Of a stretch of 64,000 nt of DNA, positions 1 through 7,192 are shown one piece after another. Below the pieces are notes generated by a model. The model made no database searches and was not told the origin of the DNA. It saw nothing but the letters and a program-made list of their open reading frames with translations. Source of the stretch: Clostridiales bacterium (GTDB lineage: Bacteria > Bacillota > Clostridia > Oscillospirales > CAG-272). The stretch is taken from assembly GCA_022793655.1 (NCBI GenBank), contig JAAWDG010000019.1, positions 1 through 64,000 on the forward strand, written 5' to 3'. Both the position numbers and the translations under genes were made by a program. Numbering within the stretch: position 1 is the stretch's first letter; each line of letters starts with the position of its first letter.

Positions 1-155
1 AAGAGCCGTTAAAGTATGCGCTGCACACAGGCTTCATTTCGGGAAGCAAGGATAATGGCGTATTGAAGATGAATCCGCAGAAGGGTACAACCAGAGCGGA
101 GATGGCTTCTATGCTGATGCGCTTCTTAGAGGCTGAGCATAAGCCGGCAATTTAA
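1..155 (+). CDS. SLH-domain protein, C-terminal end only
   Basis: The reading frame is open from the window edge (first full codon at 3) and stops with TAA at 153-155. The last 50 residues carry an S-layer-homology signature: an aromatic and Gly segment followed by TTRAEMASMLMRF, which matches the 'TRAE-A-ML-RF' core of SLH domains. SLH domains bind cell-wall secondary polymers and anchor proteins to the surface. The rest of the protein lies outside the window, so the function of the attached part is unknown. Three more SLH proteins occur further on. Confidence 0.8.
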   Translation, partial: EPLKYALHTGFISGSKDNGVLKMNPQKGTTRAEMASMLMRFLEAEHKPAI

Positions 156-191
156 AACAAGAAACAATCATAAAATTCGAACTCTCTTGAA

Positions 192-224
192 AAAAGAGGT
201 GCACCTATTGGTGCGCCTCTTTTA
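192..224. terminator. Bidirectional intrinsic terminator
   Basis: GAGGTGCACC pairs with GGTGCGCCTC (one T-G wobble) around a four-base loop, flanked by an A run on the left and a T run on the right. It serves the SLH gene on the plus strand and the spoVA genes on the minus strand, which converge here. Confidence 0.85.
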
Positions 225-225
225 T

Positions 226-585
226 TTATTTTGATTTACTTTTAAAGAGAACGGCCATGAGCAAACCCATGACAATTGATAGGGTAATACCGGCAGAAGT
301 AGCCGACAGACCGCCTGTTAGAATGCCGATCGCGCCTTTTTCGCTAATTGCTTTTTGAATGCCTTTGGCAATGGAGTAGCCAAAGCCAGATAAAGGCGTG
401 GTGGCACCGCAGCCAGCTAAATCAACGAGTGGTTGGTAGAAGCCGATCGCAGTTAAAAATACGCCGGCACAGACATAAGCCACTAAGATTCTGGCAGGGG
501 TTAAGTTTGTTTTATCAATTAAAATTTGTGCAATAACACAAAGAAGACCACCAATGATAAAAGCCCATAAAAAGTTTAAAAACAT
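226..585 (-). CDS. spoVAE: SpoVAE, spore DPA-transport membrane protein
   Basis: This 119-residue hydrophobic protein has about four membrane segments and has the length and sequence character of SpoVAE, including a Gly/Thr/Pro stretch near GATTPLSGFG that SpoVAC also shows. SpoVA proteins move calcium-dipicolinate into the forespore and release it at germination. It is the last gene of spoVAC-D-E and follows spoVAD by 4 bp. Spore-former clostridia often keep only these three core spoVA genes, as here; no spoVAA, spoVAB or spoVAF is present. Confidence 0.93.
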   Translation of the reverse strand: MFLNFLWAFIIGGLLCVIAQILIDKTNLTPARILVAYVCAGVFLTAIGFYQPLVDLAGCGATTPLSGFGYSIAKGIQKAISEKGAIGILTGGLSATSAGITLSIVMGLLMAVLFKSKSK

Positions 586-589
586 GGTT

Positions 590-1588
590 TCACTCCCTTT
601 CTAAATGAACTAAATGAGCAATGCCAGGGATGCTTTCGCCTTGTAAAATGGATTCAGGACTCATAAGTGCACCGGTACCTAAAACTAAAACGTGATTTAG
701 CTTGCCACGTTTAATTTCTGGCAATATATGGGCCGCTAAGACAGTCGCCGAACACCCACAGCCTGAACCGCCAGCGTGAACATCTTGTTTTTCGCGGTCA
801 AAGATCATAAGTCCGCAGTCATTGTATTTTGTTTGTGAATCAAAGCCATAATCACGCATGAAATCTTTTACGATTTTATATCCTTCGTAACCAAGGTCGC
901 CAGTGACAATCAGATCAAAATCATCAGGCTTTTTGTCGGAAGCGCTGAAATACCGGCTGAGCGTATCAATGGCCGCTGGCGCCATGGCCGCACCCATATT
1001 ATTAATATCGGTGATTCCTTTGTCTATGGAACGACCAGGCATAACTTCGGTAATTTTGATACCACGGCCGCTGTTTTCTAATATAAAAGCGCCCGACCCC
1101 GTAACAGTCCACTGTGCTGTGGGAGCTCTTTGTCCGCCATATTCAATAGGGTATCTGAATTGGCGTTCAGAAGCATAATAATGAGAGGAACTCACAACAG
1201 CGGTGCGTGAAAAATGACCCGTATCGAGAAGCAATGAAGCTAAAATGGTGCCTTCAATGGCGGTTGAACAAGCACCATAGAGACCGAAAAACGGGACGTC
1301 GAAACTGAGAAGGCCGTACGCCGAGCTTGTACATTGATTCATCAAATCACCGGCGAAGAGAGCGTCAATATCATGAGCGGCATACTCTTTTTTACTCAGC
1401 GCAGTAGAGAGTGCGATTTTTTGCATTTGTGCTTCTGATTTTTCCCATGTATCTTCGTCAAAACGATTGCTCTTATCGAGGTAATCAAATTGCGGGCCAA
1501 GGGGTCCCTCGGATTCTTTGAGTCCGCCAATGGCGGCAAATGAGACAATAGAGGGTGAATTTTTTAGTTTGATGATTCCTTTTTGCAT
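590..1588 (-). CDS. spoVAD: SpoVAD, DPA-binding spore protein
   Basis: The 332-residue product has the thiolase/beta-ketoacyl-synthase-like fold of SpoVAD, with segments such as SFDVPFFGLYGACSTAIEG around the ancestral Cys. SpoVAD binds dipicolinic acid on the outer face of the spore inner membrane and works with SpoVAC and SpoVAE. I place the start at the ATG at 1588, which sits about 7 nt behind GGGGAGA on the minus strand; an upstream in-frame TTG at 1603 overlaps that ribosome site and is unlikely to be used. It lies between spoVAC (120 bp gap) and spoVAE. Confidence 0.94.
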   Translation of the reverse strand: MQKGIIKLKNSPSIVSFAAIGGLKESEGPLGPQFDYLDKSNRFDEDTWEKSEAQMQKIALSTALSKKEYAAHDIDALFAGDLMNQCTSSAYGLLSFDVPFFGLYGACSTAIEGTILASLLLDTGHFSRTAVVSSSHYYASERQFRYPIEYGGQRAPTAQWTVTGSGAFILENSGRGIKITEVMPGRSIDKGITDINNMGAAMAPAAIDTLSRYFSASDKKPDDFDLIVTGDLGYEGYKIVKDFMRDYGFDSQTKYNDCGLMIFDREKQDVHAGGSGCGCSATVLAAHILPEIKRGKLNHVLVLGTGALMSPESILQGESIPGIAHLVHLERE

Positions 1589-1707
1589 AATATTTCTCCC
1601 CAATTATAATGAAGTTTGTCTGAGCGATTCCTTTTTGCAACGAATAAAGAGTGGTGCTAAACGAATATGTGGATTTTATCGTTACAATTTACGCTTATTT
1701 CAAATCG

Positions 1708-2160
1708 TTAAGAGCCGCTTGCTAAGGTAATGAAAAAGTGGATGATGCCATATAACATGCCGCTTGCGGTGCCATATAAAATGACAGGGCCGGCAATGGT
1801 AAACATTTGTGCGCCTATACCAAGAACCCATCCTTCGGCCTTGGCGTCGATTGCTTCTGATACAACCGAATTGGCAAAACCTGTGATTGGCACGATGGTG
1901 CCTGCCCCCGCATGTTTGCCGATTTTATCAAAAATGCCAATGCCGGTAAGCCAGGCTGTTATGAAAATAATCGTGCATGAGGTTAAAAGACGCGCGTCTT
2001 CTTCATTTATGTTTAACGTTTGGTATAAAACAAAGAAACCTTGTGCAATAAGACAAATGAGTCCGCCAATCAAAAAAGCTTTGATGCAGTCTTTGAGAAG
2101 CGGAGATTTTTCTGCTTTTTCTTTCGCGTATTGTTTGTATTGTTCATTTGACATATTCAT
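1708..2160 (-). CDS. spoVAC: SpoVAC, spore DPA-channel membrane protein
   Basis: This 150-residue protein has a polar N-terminus followed by four or five membrane helices, the length of the SpoVAC family. In Bacillus, SpoVAC is a mechanosensitive channel for calcium-dipicolinate. An AAAGG-type ribosome site precedes ATG 2160; ATG 2154 two codons later is an alternative. First gene of the minus-strand spoVA operon, behind a sigma-G-like promoter at 2246-2275. Confidence 0.94.
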   Translation of the reverse strand: MNMSNEQYKQYAKEKAEKSPLLKDCIKAFLIGGLICLIAQGFFVLYQTLNINEEDARLLTSCTIIFITAWLTGIGIFDKIGKHAGAGTIVPITGFANSVVSEAIDAKAEGWVLGIGAQMFTIAGPVILYGTASGMLYGIIHFFITLASGS

Positions 2161-2245
2161 GATTCAATGGACCTTTCATGATTTTTACATTTTATATATC
2201 TTACAGCCGTCAATCTTTTTGTCGTTACGAATTTCTTGCTATCCA

Positions 2246-2275
2246 AAGTATGCTAATTCTTAATGCAAATTATAC
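2246..2275 (-). promoter_or_regulatory. Candidate sigma-G promoter of spoVAC-D-E
   Basis: On the minus strand GTATA (2275-2271) and CATACTT (2252-2246) are 18 bp apart. This fits the known sigma-G pattern GHATR-N18-CATNHTA except for the last base. Forespore control by sigma-G is what is known for spoVA in Bacillus. The site was found by eye. Confidence 0.55.
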
Positions 2276-2358
2276 ATAACGGCCGGTAAAAAGGCGTGCA
2301 TCTGCATAAAAAAGCTTAAACAAGAAAAGGAGTATAAAGTTTGATCGTAAAAAAATGC

Positions 2359-2386
2359 TTGACCATTTGGCTAAATCTGTTATAAT
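2359..2386 (+). promoter_or_regulatory. Vegetative promoter of the ABC importer operon
   Basis: TTGACC and TATAAT are separated by 16 bp. The leader to the first gene is about 145 nt and A/T-rich, with one small hairpin (ATGGTTT/AAACCAT near 2490-2508) but no terminator. Confidence 0.75.
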
Positions 2387-2538
2387 AGAAATATCTTTGC
2401 AAATTAAAATTGGGCGTTTTGACTTTTTGTCTTTTAAAAAATGAGGATAAATTACGCATAACATAAAGATACGCTTGTTTTTGCAAAAAAATGGTTTGCC
2501 TTAAACCATTAAGTATAAAGAAATGAGGAAAATGGAAT

Positions 2539-3393
2539 ATGAAAAAGATTTTTTGTGGCATGATGGCGGCCTTGCTTGCAGTGGGAAGTGTATTCTTTTG
2601 CGCATGCAGCAAGTCAACCGGCAGCTTTGGTTATACCCAAGAGGGAAAGGACATTTTGCGGGTTGGTATGGAATGTGACTATGCGCCGTTTAACTGGACG
2701 CAGACAAATACAGACAATGGTGCGATTCCTATTTTAGATCAAAATGGTTATTATGCCGCGGGCTATGATGTAGAAATCGCCAAACGAATTGCCAAAGAGT
2801 TAGATCGCGAAGCTGTTGCCGTTAAATTGGAATGGGATGGTTTGCTGCCTGCCTTAGAATCAGGGACAATTGATGTCATTATTGCGAATATGTCCCCTAC
2901 GGCCGAGCGAAAAGAAAAGGTTGACTTTACTGATTTTTATTATGAAAATGATGTGGTTGTCGTTGTGAAAAAAGACGGTGAGTATGCACAAGCAAAAAAC
3001 ATTCGTGATTTTAACGGCGCTACTCTAATTGCACAAAAAGGGACGACCAATGTCGATATGCTCGATCAGATTGAAGGGGTGACAAAGAGCACGCCGCTTG
3101 AAAAACTGGCCGAAATCAGAGCTGCATTGGTCTCGGGTCTTGTGGATGGTTATGTAGCTGAAAAATGCGAGGCATCTGGCTTTACAGCGGCTAATGACGC
3201 GTACATGTATGTTGATTTTGAAGAGAACGGCGGCTTTACCTATGATCCAAATGAGGTCAATGCCTCAATTGCCGTCAAAAAAGGGTACGAGAAGTATGTT
3301 GACAAGATCAATCAGGCGTTACAAAAGATTAGTGATGAAGAACGAGATCAGTTAATGGCACAGGCAACCAAAAATCAGCCTTCTGAGGAATAA
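2539..3393 (+). CDS. Amino-acid ABC transporter substrate-binding lipoprotein
   Basis: The 284-residue protein starts with a lipoprotein signal (MKKIF... ending FCAC, the lipobox Cys near residue 23) and continues as a family 3 periplasmic-binding-protein fold: RVGMECDYAPFNW, GYDVEIAKRIAKEL and a DFTDFYYEND segment. Such proteins capture polar amino acids outside the membrane. The partner permease/ATPase follows after 9 bp. The exact amino acid cannot be read from the sequence. Confidence 0.92.
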   Translation: MKKIFCGMMAALLAVGSVFFCACSKSTGSFGYTQEGKDILRVGMECDYAPFNWTQTNTDNGAIPILDQNGYYAAGYDVEIAKRIAKELDREAVAVKLEWDGLLPALESGTIDVIIANMSPTAERKEKVDFTDFYYENDVVVVVKKDGEYAQAKNIRDFNGATLIAQKGTTNVDMLDQIEGVTKSTPLEKLAEIRAALVSGLVDGYVAEKCEASGFTAANDAYMYVDFEENGGFTYDPNEVNASIAVKKGYEKYVDKINQALQKISDEERDQLMAQATKNQPSEE

Positions 3394-3402
3394 ATCAAGC
3401 CA

Positions 3403-4917
3403 ATGACATTCTTTGTTACAATCGGTGATTTACTGATCAAGTACTGGCCTAACTTTTTAAAAGGGGCGGGGGTTACAATGCTGCTCGCCCTGGCTGGTAC
3501 GATTTCTGGTTTTTTAATTGGCATGATCATTCAATGCGTGCGAACGATACCAGAAAAAGAAAAAGGATTCGGCCGAATTGCTTTAAAGATCATTAAAGGG
3601 GTGCTCACCGCTTATGTTGAGCTGTTTCGAGGCACACCGATGATGGTGCAGGCGTGTCTTATTTATTTTGGCGCGCCGATTCTGTTTGGATGGCAGTTAA
3701 ACAAGTTAATAGCCGGCTATTTGGTTATTACAATCAATACCGGCGCTTATATGGCGGAGATTGTCCGCGGTGGTTTTGATTCGATTGATGTGGGACAACG
3801 AGACGGCGCCACGGCGCTGGGTATGAATCATGTGAAAACAATGATTTATATTATCATTCCGCAAACCATGCGGCGTATTTTGCCGGCCGCCGGCAATGAA
3901 CTGGTAGCAAATATTAAAGATACGACTGTTTTAAATGTTATTGGCGTGATTGAACTATTTTCAAATGTAAAAGATGTAATCAATTTCACCTTTAAAAGCT
4001 TTGAGCCTTTTGTCATTGCCGCGCTGATTTATTTTGTTTTGACTTTTACCGTGACCAGGCTGTTAAAGCTTTTGGAAAAGGGGTTAGAGGGAAAAGCACA
4101 CTATGAATTGATTGAAGAAACCGAAACACAGCCTGAAAAACTTGCAATCGGACAATCAGGAGGTACGCTGACGGTGCGCGGCCTGCGAAAATCATTTGGC
4201 AAGAACGATGTGCTAAAAGGTGTTGATTTTCATGTAGCCAGCGGTGAAGTTGTTTCGATTATTGGCAGCAGCGGTTCGGGCAAATCGACTTTGCTGCGGT
4301 GTATCAATTTGTTAAGCAAGCCGGATGAAGGCGAGATATTGTTGGATAACATGAATGCGGCCCGCTTAAAAGAGCCGACGGCTTATCGCGCCAAAGTGGC
4401 GATGGTGTTTCAGCAATTTAATTTGTTTGAAAACTTGAATGTGTTAGAGAATTGTATTATCGGTCAGACAAAAGTGTTAGGGGCCACCAAAGAGGATGCA
4501 GAGAAAAACGCGCTTTATTATTTGCGGGCTGTTGGTATGGAACGGTTTTTAAAAGCTTATCCAAGGCAGCTCTCGGGCGGTCAAAAGCAGCGGGTGGCGA
4601 TCGCCAGAGCCTTGGCTATGAGCCCGGAGATTATTCTTTTTGATGAGCCAACATCCGCATTGGATCCTGAAATGGTGGGCGAGGTATTAAAAGTAATGCG
4701 TACATTAGCCGACTCTGGCATGACGATGGTTGTGGTGACGCATGAAATGAGTTTTGCTAAAGAGGCGGCCGACCGGGTCATTTTTATGGATGCTGGCATT
4801 ATTGCCGAGGAGGGCACGCCTGACGAGTTGTTTAATCATCCTAAGAACGAAAGAACAAAAGAGTTTCTGCAAAGAATTTTGGCCGATCACTCGTTTGATT
4901 TAGCGAACAGTGTATAA
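3403..4917 (+). CDS. Amino-acid ABC importer, permease and ATPase fused
   Basis: This 504-residue protein joins two parts normally made as separate chains. Residues 1-235 are a HisM/GlnP-type permease, with membrane helices and an EAA-like loop ([20 protein letters not shown]). From about residue 256 a GlnQ-type ATPase follows: Walker [10 protein letters not shown] near 288, signature LSGGQKQR near 390, Walker B ILFDEP near 412 and the H-loop in VVTHEM. It should import amino acids delivered by the preceding lipoprotein. The frame is continuous and the two parts are joined by a Glu/Thr-rich linker, so this is a true fusion and not a sequencing error. Similar fusions are known in some clostridia. 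Confidence 0.93.
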   Translation: MTFFVTIGDLLIKYWPNFLKGAGVTMLLALAGTISGFLIGMIIQCVRTIPEKEKGFGRIALKIIKGVLTAYVELFRGTPMMVQACLIYFGAPILFGWQLNKLIAGYLVITINTGAYMAEIVRGGFDSIDVGQRDGATALGMNHVKTMIYIIIPQTMRRILPAAGNELVANIKDTTVLNVIGVIELFSNVKDVINFTFKSFEPFVIAALIYFVLTFTVTRLLKLLEKGLEGKAHYELIEETETQPEKLAIGQSGGTLTVRGLRKSFGKNDVLKGVDFHVASGEVVSIIGSSGSGKSTLLRCINLLSKPDEGEILLDNMNAARLKEPTAYRAKVAMVFQQFNLFENLNVLENCIIGQTKVLGATKEDAEKNALYYLRAVGMERFLKAYPRQLSGGQKQRVAIARALAMSPEIILFDEPTSALDPEMVGEVLKVMRTLADSGMTMVVVTHEMSFAKEAADRVIFMDAGIIAEEGTPDELFNHPKNERTKEFLQRILADHSFDLANSV

Positions 4918-4930
4918 ACGCTGTAAATGG

Positions 4931-4959
4931 TTGATTTTTTCCGAAATATGATGTATAAT
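4931..4959 (+). promoter_or_regulatory. Promoter of the secreted-protein gene
   Basis: TTGATT and TATAAT with a 17 bp spacer. The predicted RNA start near 4966 rules out the earliest in-frame start codon at 4965 and supports the start at 5034. Confidence 0.75.
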
Positions 4960-5033
4960 GCTACTTGTCGAGGTATGTGTGTTTCGTGTTTAAGATGAAA
5001 CACCGGCCCAAGTTCCGAAGAAGGGTGATGAAT

Positions 5034-6146
5034 ATGAAAAAGCTTTTTTCGGCCATGCTGGCCTTATTGATGGTTATGATGACGGCGGCGGGCAGCTTTA
5101 TGGTGGTATCTACAGCAGAGGGAAATCCGGCCGTTGTTACAGTTGTGGCTAGTGATGTGCGCTCTGACGGCACCTTTGATGTATCGATTTATGTAAAAGA
5201 TCAGACATCGTTTGGTTTTACGGATTTTGGTATCCAGTTAGACTGGAGCACGGCCAAGATTGAGCCGGTAACAACAAGAGTGAACGAAAGACCTGTTGCT
5301 TTTTGTATTTCGGATCTATATCGGTTCGTATCTTCATCCCAAAGCAGCAAAGATGTTTATATATCGTCCAAAACCAATAATGAAATGCAGAATGACGCCG
5401 TGAAAGAAGCCTATGTTTTTTCGACGGCGGCGGGCAGTACATGCAGAATTGCATTTGGCTCCAATGATTTTGGTTTTTGTTTTAATCAAGCGGCCGTTAA
5501 ACAAAGCGCTGTAGATGCAGCTTATCATGAAACATACGGTTTACTTTTCGGCTCTGCTACATTTCGCGTAAAAGCTGGTGCGTCGGGCGTCGCTTCAATC
5601 AGCGCATCGGTTTATTCTGCTCTTCGTGCTGAAAATGATACCAGCACACCTGCGTATACCAATGTAAAAGATTTGTGCGTGTCTGGAAAGACTGAGGTAG
5701 ATGTTGGTGATGGCGTAGGTGGACAGGCTTTGTTGACCGTTAAACCCGGTGCTTCAATTCGGTATGATAGCCCGGTTGGACTCCGTTTTACTTGCTCGAT
5801 CACAGCGGAGGATTTTTCGTCTATCAGTGAATTTGGCACAGAAATTAAAAGGGGCAATGACGCGCTGAAAATTCCGGCGGAGGTATATATAAGCGGAGAT
5901 CCGAATGAGGGTGGCGAAGTTATATACACAGGCGTTTTATCTCATTTGAAGAAAATTCACTATGAGACCGATTTTACAGCCAGAGCCTATGCTGTGATTA
6001 ATGGCGTGACTGTTTATTCTGAGTCCTCTTTTACCGCTAACGCAAAGGATACTGCGAAGGCCGTTCTTGATGATGAAGGGCTTGTGATTGATCCTTCTTC
6101 CTATGAACAGGCTATGGCTGTTTTGCGCGAAATGGCTAACTCGTAA
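5034..6146 (+). CDS. Secreted protein with possible cohesin-like domain, function unknown
   Basis: I start at ATG 5034 (370 residues), 8 nt after GAAGAAGGG; ATG 5028 is also possible. A clear signal peptide (MKKLFSAMLALLMVMMTAAG) leads to a Val/Thr-rich beta-sandwich whose opening, with repeated VTVVAS / FDVSIYVKD / IQLDWS strands, resembles cohesin-type folds. From about residue 240 a second domain (SIRYDSPVGLRFTC, EFGTEI) resembles a C-terminal module seen in many clostridial surface proteins. No catalytic motif is visible. It has its own promoter and terminator, so it is a single-gene unit. Cohesin likeness is by eye and uncertain. Confidence 0.7.
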   Translation: MKKLFSAMLALLMVMMTAAGSFMVVSTAEGNPAVVTVVASDVRSDGTFDVSIYVKDQTSFGFTDFGIQLDWSTAKIEPVTTRVNERPVAFCISDLYRFVSSSQSSKDVYISSKTNNEMQNDAVKEAYVFSTAAGSTCRIAFGSNDFGFCFNQAAVKQSAVDAAYHETYGLLFGSATFRVKAGASGVASISASVYSALRAENDTSTPAYTNVKDLCVSGKTEVDVGDGVGGQALLTVKPGASIRYDSPVGLRFTCSITAEDFSSISEFGTEIKRGNDALKIPAEVYISGDPNEGGEVIYTGVLSHLKKIHYETDFTARAYAVINGVTVYSESSFTANAKDTAKAVLDDEGLVIDPSSYEQAMAVLREMANS

Positions 6147-6154
6147 TGAATAGT

Positions 6155-6184
6155 AAAGAACGCTGGTTCCAGCGTTCTTTTTGT
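6155..6184 (+). terminator. Intrinsic terminator
   Basis: A perfect 12 bp stem, AAAGAACGCTGG with CCAGCGTTCTTT, closed by a very small loop and followed by T residues, right after the secreted-protein gene. Confidence 0.88.
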
Positions 6185-6221
6185 TTGAAATGAGAAAATG
6201 ACAAAGAAAGGAGTGACGGCC

Positions 6222-6641
6222 GTGCTGTCGATTCGATATGTGCAGGAAGAAGATCAGTCTTTTTGGTTTTCGCTTGATCCGCATTTATCCAAAGAGGAAT
6301 TTTTGTGGAAAGTAGCGCAAAAAAGAGGTTATGTTTTGCTCGACGATCAAATGCCTGTCGGGCTTCTTCGCTATCATTTGTTTTGGGATCAAATTCCGTT
6401 TTGCACGCTGCTATATATAGAGCAGGCCAAACAAAAACGCGGCTATGGACGGATGCTTATGGCGTTTTGGGAACAAGAGATGAAAGAAAGAGGGCATCAA
6501 ATGGTGATGACCTCGACGCGTACGGATGAAGAAGCACAGCATTTTTATCGAAAACTTGGATATCAAGAGGCTGGTGGGTTGATTCTCACGGTGTCCGCTT
6601 ATGCACAGCCGATGGAGCTCTTTTTCGTCAAGGCTTTATAG
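6222..6641 (+). CDS. GNAT-family N-acetyltransferase
   Basis: The 139-residue product has the GNAT acetyl-CoA site: a beta strand CTLLYIEQAKQ followed by KRGYGRMLMAFWEQE (the R/Q-x-x-G-x-G/A loop), and a late strand with HFYRKLGYQEAGG. The substrate cannot be told. The start is GTG 6222, because AAAGGAG at 6207-6213 is 8 nt before it; the upstream in-frame ATG at 6198 lies ahead of that ribosome site and has none of its own. Confidence 0.85.
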   Translation: MLSIRYVQEEDQSFWFSLDPHLSKEEFLWKVAQKRGYVLLDDQMPVGLLRYHLFWDQIPFCTLLYIEQAKQKRGYGRMLMAFWEQEMKERGHQMVMTSTRTDEEAQHFYRKLGYQEAGGLILTVSAYAQPMELFFVKAL

Positions 6642-6814
6642 TTCTTTGACATGACGCAAATATGATTAAAAAAGAATGTGATGTCATGAAGCTTTCATTA
6701 TTTAAGGCAAGCTGCAAAGTTTGATTTTGTTATGTGATCAAGTTATGGTAAGTTTTTTATGATTTATTTGTCAGGGGTATTCATGTTATATTATGAAACT
6801 CAGGGAGAGCGCTC

Positions 6815-7129
6815 ATGAAGAAAGTGAAAATTACAGTTGTGAAAACAGCGTGCTATACGGATTTAATGGAAAAATATGAAAATCCTATCGCACATGCCTG
6901 CGAAATGAAAGAAGGGCAGGTGTTTGTTGCGAATGGTTGGCAAAAGCCGTCAGGCTTCTGCGACAGCGCATGGGAAAGTATGTCAGCGTTTGTGATGACG
7001 CTGGCCCACGGCGGTGAAAATTTTTATAACGGATGGATGAAAAACAAAAAATCCGCTATGATATCCTGCAATGATGGCTTCCGGCCGGTTAGTTTTTTGA
7101 TCGAAACAATGGATATTGACGCAGAATGA
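6815..7129 (+). CDS. TIGR04076-type small protein
   Basis: A 104-residue protein starting with a KVKITVVKTACY strand, with conserved-looking Cys and Trp residues (AHACEMKEGQVF, FCDSAWESM, ISCNDGFRPVSF). This pattern fits the TIGR04076 family, which is widespread in anaerobes and has no established function. A GGGAGA site precedes the ATG. It is a single gene in front of the helicase fusion. Confidence 0.75.
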   Translation: MKKVKITVVKTACYTDLMEKYENPIAHACEMKEGQVFVANGWQKPSGFCDSAWESMSAFVMTLAHGGENFYNGWMKNKKSAMISCNDGFRPVSFLIETMDIDAE

Positions 7130-7192
7130 GTGATGAGCTGATAAGTGGAAGTTAAATTTATTTGGATTTATAAATAAAGAGGAAAGATTGAT

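Noticed and set aside
1730-2263. 177-codon open frame on the plus strand across spoVAC
   Set aside because: It is antisense to spoVAC, has no ribosome site and a composition fitting a shadow frame of a membrane protein.
4965-5033. Longer N-terminus for the secreted protein
   Set aside because: The start would lie at the predicted RNA start, has no ribosome site, and would bury the signal peptide.
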